Positions 36,823 through 47,900 of a stretch of 64,000 bases of DNA are shown here, piece by piece (within the stretch, counting starts at the first letter, position 1; the number at the start of each line of letters is the position of its first letter). The notes under the pieces were generated by a model, which saw only the letters and a program-made list of their open reading frames with translations, was not told the DNA's origin and made no database searches. The stretch is from Xiphias gladius (taxonomy: Eukaryota; Chordata; Actinopteri; Istiophoriformes; Xiphiidae). The stretch covers positions 10,801,206 to 10,865,205 of the forward strand of contig NC_053417.1 in the NCBI RefSeq assembly GCF_016859285.1, in the 5' to 3' direction. Both the position numbers and the translations under genes were made by a program.

Positions 36823-39800
36823 CTATCTATTCTGCCATACGCTTGTGTTTCCCATCCTCGCCGGTTCACTGAGGAGTCTCTCTCGCCTGTCCGTGCATGC
36901 TGGTTGGCCCGGCGGCAGGAGGATGTAGTGTGTGGCACTGGCCTGTCTGCCATCCTTCAAAATAGGAACAATGCAGGGAGGAAACTGAGCTGCAGGTGGC
37001 GACCTTTCACTGTGCTGTCTTTGTGATGCCTTGCTCACATATTTTGGGTTAGCAGCAAAACTCTGTGTGGCAGGCATCACACCATTGATATAAATTGGAA
37101 GGCTCTTAGGGCTCGGGGTACGTGGTGGGCAGGGCGGGACTAGAGGGACCCTTGGAGGAATTTTGGGGGGCTTGTCTTCCTCGTTGGTGCTCACAGTTTT
37201 CAAAGGGGCAGGAGGTTTTTGTGGGATGGGGATACGAGGAGGGATTTGTGGCTTGTCAGGGGGGCAGGTTGTGGTGCTGCTGTGTGGCTGGAAAGCAGGG
37301 CCTGAGAAGGAAAAACGAAATCTGGATGACTGGTGTTGGTCCGGCTGTTTGCTACACAAAGGATCCCCAACTGCTGACACCACATGCTGGTGGTCTTCTC
37401 TGTGGAGAGACAGTGCCCAGTCGTTGGCTCCAAACCCACCTCCTCTACCTGTTGGTCTGTCCTCTCTGCCTGGCCAGGAGAAAGCCATTGAGCCAATCCC
37501 AGCACCACCCGCCCGTAACGAGCTCTCCTGGTAGGCATGATTTACTTGGCCACAGTCTCTGTTACTGCCCCTGGAAATGGCCTTGGGGCAGCTTTTGGGC
37601 AAAAGGCGCTGTCGGTCACTGGTAAAAAACTCCACCTCGTTATCTGCTGCTTCATCCGACATGAGCTCCTCAGGGTCGGGCAGAGGCGGCAGGGGTTTGG
37701 CCTCTCTCTGGAGGCCCCCAAACACTGTCCGTCTCTGAGAAGAAGGGACCACCTGGTCTCCCTCATGGGGCCGCAGTATGTTATCAGACGTTAGGCGATA
37801 AGTATCAGAGTAGAAAGAAGACTGGGGTAGGGAGATATTGGCTGGGAAGGGGAAAAAGAATCATGTATTAAACCAATGTCCCTTTTTTACACAAGGTTTT
37901 GCTATCACTGGTGTTTCCTTCAGAGCAGAAACAACTCTCAAAGGAAGAAACATGGAAAACAACTTGCAATGAGAAAAATCTCTTTAACTAGAGTATAGTG
38001 ATGGTGTAGGATGGAACAAACACCAGGGGGAGTCGGCTGCCCACTCTGCTTTACAAAAAAAAAAAAAAAAAAACTGTTTTGATGACAGTATCTTACAGGA
38101 AACAAAAGTAAAAACATGTGGAAAACAAACGCTTAACCTATCACCCTCTTCGTCAAACATCAGCCACAACACCCTGATTAACACAGGAATCGTTATTATC
38201 TGCGGGTCAGGCCATAATCTTAACGGAGCTTCCCATAACCTTCTCTATGGAAACATCCGACGTGCCCCAGACTGCAGGAACAGCTGGTGACCAGGGAGTG
38301 ATAGCTTCCCCTCCTCCTTCACCCTGCTCTCCTCTCTGCTACAGTGCTCAGCCCAGTGATGACAAGCTCACCTAAACCCGTTCTACATGCTGTTTTATGT
38401 GTCAAGACAGGGTTTAAACTCTAGTTTTTCAAGCCAAAATGAGTTTAAGAACATAAATCTATTATACTGACAAATTAACTTAATTTTAAAATTATGACAA
38501 CATTAAGAAAATTAAAAATTAAAAGACTTGTCAGATCTTTGAAGTGTTTCACAATAATTCAAAATAGACAGTTAAAAAACAATTGCCGTTATCAGCGTTT
38601 TTTTTTTCTATTGTTTATTTGCTTATTTTATTTCAGTTTTACAGATAATTCATACTTGTGTGTACTATGTGTGTTTTCAACAAACAGTCCTTTCTATCTC
38701 AGTGGTTAACAGTTCATTCTAATGTAACTCACCCCAATAAAAGCATGTTGTAGCGGCATTTAATTTTCAAAACCCAGTTCTGCAATTATCAATAATTACA
38801 GATTAAAATGAATATTGTAATGTTCCTAAGAAATACTAACTCAAACTCACAAAGCATTTTTAACTGTCATAAGTGCCGTATGCATCTGTGCTAGTTGTAA
38901 ACAGTTTTCAATCTTTAATCTGTGGCAAAGATAATTGTATACTTTCTTATATGTAAAACTAATACACAAAGGACTTACAGTTACATTCTTTGGCCATCTG
39001 CTCTTGTTGAAGCTCCGTCAGGTTGTGTTCCATATCAGCACTCAGCCCAAAGCACATTCTGCAAAGCAAGAGAGGTTGAGAAATCCATACAGAGCTGTGC
39101 ATGTGTGTAAATCATTCCCGCACATAACCTGTCATGAGTTAGTCATTATATGTGAAATAACAAGCATAACATGTGCTTTAACAGAACATATGTTCTGTTC
39201 ATCTTTATGTTTTTACATTATATAACACCATTACAAGTTTCTCGATGTTTTCTCTGAGCCATACCATTCAAGTATTTTTATTCCTTATTTACCTAATATT
39301 GTCATTTTGTTTCGTATTATTTTGCTATATTTCATATTACTATTGCTAATACTGTCTACTTCCATCCTGGAAGAAGGATCCATCCTGTCGCTTTTCCCGA
39401 GATTTTTTCTCTTTCTTTCCAGTTAGACATTTTTTTGTCTCTCCTTATCTGAAGTCAACGGTCTAAGGATAGAGGACGTTGTATGGTGTAAAGGCAAAAT
39501 TGTGATTTAATAATAATGATAAAATTGCCTTCATAAAAGAATATGATGAATCCTGATAGAGGATTCCCTCTGGGAGTAATTTAAAGTGAATGCAAGTGAA
39601 AGTCAGATGGCCTTTAAACAAAAGCAGGTGTTCATCTTTTATAACATCTTAAATATTTGTTTTTGGGGTAGGTCTGAGGAGCTGAACCTGGTGTTGTAGT
39701 TATTTTTTGGTCTCTTTATACATCAAACTTGGCAAAATAGTATGAAAATAATAAAAATGCAATATCAGAATCATACTCCTGATACTATATGATGAAAGCA

Positions 39801-39937
39801 AAAGTAGTGATGATATGGTCACACTGTATAATAATAACTGATTATTGTTTGCATTTTGTTCTTAGCAGTGCCAAAATGGTGTTTGCGTACCTGTTCAGGT
39901 CATGCTGTCCCCAGTAGTTATTCCGACTCCCGGCCAT
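36823..39937 (-). CDS. errfi1: ERRFI1 (MIG6), ERBB receptor feedback inhibitor 1, three coding exons
   Basis: Cytoplasmic adaptor induced by growth factor signalling; it binds the EGFR-family kinase domain and blocks the asymmetric dimer. Coding exons: 39891-39937 (start MAGSRNNYW), 38979-39058 and 36823-37841. They total 1,146 nt, or 381 residues (human 462). The first exon extends non-coding to 40,049. Seen: KPLPPLPDPEEL and VEFFTSD acidic blocks, several proline-rich SH3-type motifs (KPQIPPRIPIP, KPPKIPPRVPL), and the kinase-binding segment RTPSPKSLPIYINGVMPAT with Met298, Phe304 and Tyr310 at the positions used by MIG6. After that the C-terminus diverges: one tyrosine (HYILLPP) where human has two adjacent, and no YLDKYEKFF-like tail. 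The N-terminus is shorter than human and lacks the human CRIB-containing start. It may be one of the two teleost duplicates (a or b); I cannot say which. Convergent with EMC1. Confidence 0.9.
39345..39530 (+). mobile_element. LINE 3' tail fragment in an ERRFI1 intron
   Basis: CTACTTCCATCCTGGAAGAAGGATCC-like sequence, then CTCCTTATCTGAAGTCAACG, GGTCTAAGGATAGAGGACGT and TTGTGATTTAATAATAATGAT match in order the 3' tail of a common fish LINE. It is heavily 5' truncated. Confidence 0.6.
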
Positions 39938-41092
39938 GCTGTGGCAGAAAGGCAGGTGTGTTCTTAAAAATCATGAAGGTCTGTTGTGCTCCAGCACATG
40001 ATAGCTCTGTCAAACCCATCACGGCTTCATTGTAGCTAGTGGTAAGCTGCTGGAGGGAAACAGAAAACGGAGTGGTGAGGGATTCATCTTTTCCTCAGCA
40101 ATCGAAAAACCTGGACATTCACACCTTGTTACTGCAGGTGTGTCAGAATTAAGCTTTAAGCACTAAAACGTGAATCCTCCACATTTGGCTTTTGCATTAT
40201 AGAACTCCTTCCATTTGTTCTGGTCACACCTTCATCAATGTGAAAAGCTCAAACAGGGCACATAAACCATGCACATCTGGAGCACAACACCATCAAGCAC
40301 AGCCAGCTGCAGCTAACAGGCAGGTCAAAGGTCAGGAGAGACACACTAGAACAAATACTTAGAGGCTCGAAACACAAACACATATCTCACCTATGGATTA
40401 AATAATTCATTATTAATAAAGCACCACATTCGTTGCACCGTTGCACACCTATATTCTACTATGTCCTGTTACTTTTTCTCACTTTGAAAAAAGGTTCTCC
40501 TGCACTGAAACATAACTGAGTATATAAAAAGGCATTTCGGGAGAGTAGTAGGCCTGAGATTTTTTTCATCTTTAGTTTGTCTTGACTATTTGCTAGGTAC
40601 AGTAAATAACCACTTATATTCCTGAAACACTGCATTGTTTTAGGTGAGCCTCCAAGAAACAACCATCACAACAAAAGCTCAGTAAATTACTTCAGTCTGC
40701 TCTGGCAGCTGCCATGTGTATCTCTTTGTGGTTCCATCTTAAAGCCATTTGTCTGATGAGCAGGCTGTTGCACAACCTCTGGGTCAGATGTGGGAGGGCA
40801 GCAGCACTCCTCACCCTCCTTCCTCTCTGCGACCATGAAGCCCCGCAGTATCTGCCCCTTACAACAGGGACTAATTGTGCAGCAATCCTGTGATGCTGAA
40901 TGACAAACTCCACCACTGAGACGGCACACCAAAGCACCGCACACACACTTAAAGGAAAAGTTGGTCTAAATCAGATTTGGCTGTGGGTCCTAATACGCAT
41001 TATTTGAATACATAGCATGTAGTATTTTATCACTTGAGAGAAAATGACATTTAAAGACATCACAATGCAACTAACAAGGAAATATCTTACTG

Positions 41093-41126
41093 ATGATAAT
41101 AATAATAATAAAATAATAATAATAAA
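41093..41126. repeat. (AAT)n microsatellite
   Basis: About ten AAT units with one interruption, inside the ERRFI1 first intron. Confidence 0.85.
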
Positions 41127-41978
41127 TGTCTGTATTAAAGGTGTTGTACAGATTACCAGCTCATGATTAAAAAAAAAAAAAAGAAAAAATCTTAGGTATT
41201 GCATTAATTATGTTACCATATGCAGATTGGCGAAACAAAATTTTGTACAGTCAGATGAAGTTCTATATTCTACTTGAATAGCTAATATGTAAAATAAGGA
41301 CATGTCAAGCCACAGAAGCAAATCCCCATGCCTCCATGTAGTTTGATTCAGATGCTCACCATTTTAATATTTAACTACATATATGATGGCTGCTTCCCAT
41401 CTCCTGATATGGCACCAGCTGAAATCACTTTTGCAGGGAGATGGGCACACGTATTCTGGGTCAGGTGAAGGTCATCCTGGTTTTATGTGAAAGATGAAGA
41501 CATCAGTCTTGCTCCGCTTTACTCACAGGGTGGAGGGTCAGAGGGGCAGCTTAGGTTAAACACACCAACTGAAGGGGTTTAAAACTGAGTGGATCCCCAG
41601 TGTCAGCAGCACTCTACCCTGGTGGCGTGCCCATGATCAAAGTACTCATTCCCTTCCAGTTTCCAGCAGGGATGCCAATTGTAATCCCTGTAATCAGTGT
41701 AATACCTCTGGGTAACTTTGATTCTGACAGAAAATTATCCACAATATTGTGCAGACATGAAAACGTGTCTCCTCTAGCTTTTAAAACAGTATTTATGATG
41801 CAGATATAACGGAGACATTTACTGCCCTTATCAACTACAGTAAAAAGCTACATTTCACAATAAAATGCAGTAAAGCAGTAAAATGAAGATACTGTACGCT
41901 CTATATTCCCTTTCCTGTCTGTAGAATTGAACCATGCAGCAATTCACCTGCAAGCCGCTAATTAGCAATCCCCACCAT

Positions 41979-42032
41979 CACACACACACACGCACACACA
42001 CGCACACACACGCACACACGCACACACGCACT
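41979..42032. repeat. (CA)n microsatellite with CG interruptions
   Basis: CACACACA blocks separated regularly by CG, about 54 bases, in the ERRFI1 first intron. Confidence 0.9.
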
Positions 42033-43429
42033 CTCACTCGCCTGGAGGTCTCCACTTAACTATCACACAGCAATCTTATTCTTTAAAGTCCTTCTTTGTT
42101 TCATGTCACTAATGGGTCTAGGGTTGATGTGGGAAGCAAAAAATGCAGAGCATGCATAATGCAACAAAAAACCCACTACAAACAAAACAATGACCCATGC
42201 CGCTATTTGAATATTCATGTGATCCTTAAAACAACCAACTGTGGCGTCATATCCGCCAGTGAACCTCGGAGATGGAAGACGCTGAACAATTATGAATTCT
42301 ACCGGCAATTACTCAGTGTCCATGAATGGAGCCACTCTCAGGCATGAATGGGCCTTTGTGTCACTTTGGTGCGCAGTGAAACAAGCCTGAAAATCCAAGC
42401 GAACTCTCCCATGAGGTTAGGACTGAAGATACGCCATGGAGACAAGCAGACATGGCCAAGGTATGAGCCTGTGCCACAAATCGCCTGCAGGAGAACTGCA
42501 TGAATTGGCACTGTTGGAAGGACAACCCAGAGGCTGGAAATGGCTGTTTGTTTATCACATGCAGGAGCCTTGATCTGTTGTCCTTGGCTGTCCCCACCTC
42601 ACTTTTTTCAGGCAATAGGCCATTCACCGACTGGACCTTTGCAGATGATTTAATTACGGTGCTGCTATAAAGTATGTGCTTTACATCACCTAATTACATC
42701 TTGCCGTAAACTCTACTGGCCAAGTAACACTCACAGCCCAGCATTCGGCACAGACATCTTACCAAGTGCTTTTGATGTAAATATTTCCACCACCACAATA
42801 GTGGGCCGCAGTACTAAAAAAATGCAGTATTGTGTGACCAAGATGAAAGTTTCCTCAAGAAAAATAATCTACATAGACAACTGTGAACGGTTTTACGAAA
42901 TGAAAGATTTCTAAATGTGCGACCGGCTTTTTCACAAAGCTTTACAGTTTACTAACAAGCCAGGCCTGTGGCAGACATACAATATACTGTACATGTATTG
43001 GTTTTTCAGGGGTCAGATGTGCTGGTGCTGTAGATGTGACAGGGCCAAGCCATTCACATCACCAGAGGATGATAATTCAGTGGAATACAGCATGATGGGA
43101 TACAAGTGGCATGATCCAACCTTGTGGCATGGGGGTAAAAGACAAAATGCAGTTTGTGGAGTGAATATCTTTCATCATTTGCAAAAACACTGAGCCTTAA
43201 TCCTCTGAGTGGGTACAAAATTTTACTGTACAATTTGCTTCACAACTGTGACATTAGCACATTTTCGATTGTTATGCTCTAGATCGGTGACCAAAACGTT
43301 GCATCTCTAATAAACTGTGCTGACAGTATGCGGGAATTCAATCTGTTCATTCACATTTTTATATGCTGGAAAAATTGCACAGCCCCCCTGACCAGTATAT
43401 GCCACGTACCGCACAGATATACACTTTAG

Positions 43430-43560
43430 AATTTTGATAATAATAATATAACATTTATATATCTTTTTATATTTGAATTTTTATACTGCACTTATTATTT
43501 TTACTCTATGTATATTCTAATCATTATTCTCTACTGCACACTATCCTGTTTAGCACAGCC
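43430..43560 (+). repeat. AT-rich tract, possible LINE tail (low confidence)
   Basis: TTTATACTGCACTTATTATT and TCTACTGCACACTATCCTG resemble the degenerate 3' tails of fish LINEs, but no coding part accompanies them. Confidence 0.25.
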
Positions 43561-44230
43561 TCATCAGTATGCCAGGCTAGATTTCACCACACATAGTTTG
43601 GTGTTACCATGTGAAAAATGAAGCCTTTCAATCTCGACTTAAATCCTCCTGACCGCGGCACCGATGCTGGTGAATCACAAGTCTCTGGGATCGGCTCATT
43701 TCAGCCACGAACTGTACTGCGGTTTACTCAGTGACGGTCATGCAGTTCACCGTGATATGAATCATTTAAACACTGATCAGATTAGCGGGGGCCATGTTTG
43801 ATTACTGAGGCTGGTTCAGTGGGTGTTTACTGGTTGAGAAAGCCAGCAGGTGTGGAAGTTACCCCGGAGGCTGTGAGCTAGTGAATGGCAGCTCTAGACA
43901 TCAAGTTGGACTCAGTTGCGCTTTAAATTAAATCACTAACTTCACTCATTCCCACATTTGTATATTTCATAATTTGGTAATAACACAATGCCTGTAGTCC
44001 GACATTTCTTGTATAAAGGGTAGAAAAGAGAAAGGTCAGTGTTTATCGGCTGAACTACCTACAGCTAGCCGAACTCGCATTTCCTCTGGCAAGTTCATGT
44101 GCAGCTCCCGAGTGTGACTGCCTGTAAATCCAAGTCATACGTGTAATGGGCAGTCCACAGGCTTGTGAAGCAACAATTTAACTTCACGTTAACGACGTTC
44201 ACGCCTTTTATTTAAACTTTGACCAAAACG

Positions 44231-44250
44231 CCACACACACACACACACAG
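44231..44250. repeat. Short (AC)n repeat
   Basis: About nine AC units near the ERRFI1 promoter, inside the first intron. Confidence 0.7.
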
Positions 44251-44721
44251 ACTAAAACTACTTTTTGCCGCTGACTGACTCCCTCCTCAGCGCCCGCTAG
44301 CGGCTCCCCGGGGATGGGCCGAACTAGCCCGCCTCGATGGACTCGCTCGGCGGACGTCAGGGAGCCATGCAGCGGGCTCAGGAGGGCAGCCTCTCCCGCT
44401 GCCCACAGATAAATGACCCAGACGAACGAGCTGTATCAACCGACACACAGTTCAACTAAAGGGTCTTTTCAAAGAAACAAACAAACAAAAAAAAAAGTAC
44501 TGTATTTTTGACCAACGGCCGCGTCTCCCGATTCTTTTCGCATTCAACTTTAAGCTCCCGTAGAGAAAGGAAATCGAGCAACGTCTCCTAAGAGGGCTTT
44601 CCCGGTCTCTTTTACATAAAACACAGCTCCCGAGCGTTCACTTTATTATAAGTAGATGTAAAGCCCATTTTCCGCCGATTGACATTGTGCTTTGCGTGGC
44701 CAAAAGGGAATGAAGTCTTAC

Positions 44722-44898
44722 CGGGGACGATGCCGACTACTTCTCCATCACGTAAAGCTGCTGGGCCAGGCGATCCGCTCCCGTCCAATGTGAGGAGATC
44801 TGTCCCGTAGTAGTACGAGCCGGAGTCTCAGTCAAAACTGAACCATGTGCAACATCCCTCCTCTGTCAACAACACTGGGCGGTGAAACTCATTTTGTC
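44722..44898 (-). other. errfi1: Putative non-coding first exon of ERRFI1
   Basis: On the minus strand a clean donor (ccccg|gtaagact) ends at 44,722, and a TATA-like box lies at 44,925-44,931. The inferred transcription start is therefore near 44,895-44,900, giving a first exon of about 175 nt with no long reading frame. It would splice over a 4.7 kb intron to the acceptor at 40,050-40,051. The position matches the usual non-coding exon 1 of ERRFI1. The start site is inferred from the TATA position only. Confidence 0.55.
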
Positions 44899-44924
44899 AG
44901 AGTGACGCGCGTTTCCACATCTCC

Positions 44925-44987
44925 TTATAAACGCATCCAGCACGCCGAGCACGTTACTGTGGCTCCGCCCAGGACCGCCTTAAAAGG
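44925..44987 (-). promoter_or_regulatory. errfi1: ERRFI1 promoter: TATA box, GC box and CArG (serum response) element
   Basis: Reading the minus strand toward the gene: a perfect CC(A/T)6GG CArG box, CCTTTTAAGG, at 44,978-44,987; a GGGCGGAGCC Sp1-type GC box at 44,961-44,970; then TTTATAA at 44,925-44,931. The order and spacing (CArG about 50 bp upstream of TATA) resemble immediate-early promoters driven by SRF with TCF or MRTF. This fits ERRFI1 being a growth-factor-induced gene, but binding is inferred from sequence alone. Confidence 0.6.
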
Positions 44988-44999
44988 AAAAATTCCCCT

Positions 45000-47900
45000 A
45001 AAAATAAAGACCAGGGGGAAAAATCAAACACCATTAGGAAAAGTAGCCTTTGGCCCCTACACCATAAATAAATGTTTTTTTTTTTTTTTTTTTTTTGTTT
45101 GTTTGGGGGGAGGGGGGGTTCTTTTTATACTTAAATGTTACTATTTGCTCTTTGACCCTACCCCACTTATTTTCAGAGGGAAATATTGCGTTTCTAAATC
45201 CACTGCAATCATCTGACAAATATTGTCACTAGTTACTTCGCAGATTTTAAATATTACATATGAAACACTACCAAACAGTACAAAAAAGTTCAAATCTGCT
45301 CTTTTTTGACCAGCCACGACATTACAGTATCAGCAGCTACAGCCCAATAGCACCCTTAAAGCAGTCATTCAGCATGATTAGTACTTGTACCTTTGATACT
45401 TTAGTATATTTTGCTACCAGTTCTGTGTTTTTACTTACAGGATTTTGACTGGTAATGGAATGTTTAAAGGATCTGAACCTCCACCACTGTAAACCCGAGA
45501 AGAAGTTGTTAGCCCTGGTGTATTTTCAGTTCAATATATGGGTCGAATAAGCCTGCAATCATACAGAAAATCAGGCCAGGTGTGGCTGTCACTATTCACA
45601 AAATGTCTGTCCTCACTGCCAATGGAAAAAAACAATTTGTGGAAATCAGTGATAGACATGCAGCTACTTCAAGACTCTAAGTTTAGCAACATGTCTATTC
45701 TCAATACCACGGAGCATTTCATTTATTCCAAAATTATTTATGTTAATGCTCATAAACAAGGAAGACAGATTTACAGTTTTTGCAAACAATGTTTCTCGTA
45801 TGCAAAGTGATTGTATAGGTGAATCAGCAAAATAGCGCAGAGACCCCCAGAATCAGAATTCGATTCATTTTATCTACGTTGCATAATGAATGAGTGTATG
45901 GGAAGATGCCCTTCATAACACAGTAAACAATTTTGGTCTGACCTGTGTGGGAGTCAGAGAGTGTGTGGGTGGCTTCTGGCGTGAGTACAATATAGGGCTG
46001 ATAGAGAGAAACAAGTACAAGATTGGCAGCCTAATCATGGTGGATGAGGTCTTGTTTTGAAGCCTGCATGTCACATAGGAGTTCACTGTCTGTGTTTGTC
46101 TTCGCCCACGCTGAGAGAGGCACAAGGACAATACAGGAGGCCATTTACCAGAAAATAACAGGGAAGTGAGTGCAGGCCATTCTTGTTTTTTACCACAGAG
46201 TCCAGGCCACACTGAGCCTACAGTGTTCCTCCAGACTCCCAAATAATTTTTTTTACTTTGGCATCCAAATAAATCCTCGGACAAACAGGCACATTAAATA
46301 TTGTTAAGTGCTGAATCAAATAGTCACCTAATAGAAGTGTACGAGAGATGCCAAATAAGACCTCCCTTCCTTCTTTCTTACTGTTCACTTGTTCCACTGT
46401 TGTAATACCCCAATAAAATCCACTTAGGGTCATATATGGATTGAGGAGTGCCTTATACCTATATATCCACCGTAAATCAAAAACCCACAAAATAAATACT
46501 GCACATGTACTGTGTGTAACTTGTTTGCTTAAAGGAATACTCATACATTTTAGCAAATAAGAATTTTGATCAACTTCCTGTTGTGCAATGAAGTGACTAG
46601 TAACCCATGTGATTCCAACGTGACATAAAGAGGTGAAATTGCTGTCAGTTGTTACATAAGGCTTTGTCTTTAAAGAGCAATGGTGCTGCTCACATCTTCA
46701 TTTGGAAACTTAATACATACAATCCCTTTATAGATCTTAGTCTGGTCACTTGTTCTGTTTTGTTGTGTATATAGGTCGCACTAAACTGAAAAAATTCAAA
46801 TATTTGCCACCTGGAACAGCAGATTTTCTTGTCCCTGCCGCTCTGCTGTTGGTCTGTGGCCCTCTGTGGGTACTTGTGGTGACCCAGGATGTACAGAGCT
46901 GTGGGGGTTGTTATCGGGGTGGGCCAGTCTCCCACAGGGGAGGTCAAGTCATTTCCTGCTCTGAGAGACCTCCGTCCCTCACAGCTGTCAGTGCAGTCAG
47001 AAGCCCACCTCCCACATCTGTGAGTCCCCCCAGTGCTTTTCTCAAAGATGTGATGGATTGCTCTGAAGGAACTCCCTCACGCTGCTACAAAATGAAAGAT
47101 GGATCTCTTCTAATGATTTTTTTTTTATGAGCTCAATTTGATTAATGACATGAAACATCAAGTTTAAAACAGGAAATAATATTGAGTACAAGATGAAAAT
47201 AAAAAGCAATATAATTCCTGAAATATCAAGCTGGATAGGTAGAGCTGATCTGTTTCATGTCTCTTCAGAAAATGTTGAAAGTGTTGTGAACAGCAGGTAA
47301 CCCCTGAGATGAGAAATATCTCAGCAGATAAATGTCTGCCCACCACTCATTTAACAATGTCCCAGGCTGGAATAGGAAGTGAAGTAAGTAGGTGTTAACA
47401 TACATGTTCTATGGTAAATACATTTGTGTAGGTTGATGTGCTGACATGGTGACACAGGGAATTCTCTTATAGAGGAACCAGCTGTGTACAAACATGTAAT
47501 AGTAATTAGAGCGCCGTTACAGACTGCAGACAGACAAGCCTGTGGCTGTTTTCAGAGTCACGGTCAACCTATCGTATGTTTGAGTTTCGCATTCCTTTTA
47601 ATCGTAATGCTGGTGTTCCTGTGAATCAATGCTAGAGGATGCAACAATTTGGTAAAAATGCCACAGTTACAGCGGCTACATGTGTAGGAAGTTAAAATTC
47701 CTATCCATTAAATCAAAAGTTTTATGAATAGATGAGTAAACTCTTTAGTGGGGCACGAGAGCTGAAACAAGGTGCACTGTCATACCACTGTAGACTGAAG
47801 TTGTAGTAATTGCGAAAAAACCCACAGAGAAATTATTAGGAAATTCTCAGGTCTACTTTTTTGCCCTTAGTTTTTTGCTTCTCTGTTACAACCCAACACT

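Larger units (their letters stand above)
40050..44721 (-). other. errfi1: ERRFI1 first intron
   Basis: A 4.7 kb intron between the inferred non-coding exon 1 and the exon carrying the start codon. It contains AAT and CA microsatellites and a GC-rich, CpG-containing block at about 44,270-44,420 near the promoter. No other gene seen. Confidence 0.5.

Noticed and set aside
37122-37625. A 167-codon plus-strand open frame
   Set aside because: It is antisense to the ERRFI1 last exon, whose minus-strand frame clearly matches the known protein; the open frame is a by-product of its proline-rich composition.
46750-47130. A 126-codon plus-strand open frame
   Set aside because: No recognisable motif, starts in AT-rich sequence, ends at a poly-T run and has an overlapping open frame on the other strand; most likely chance.
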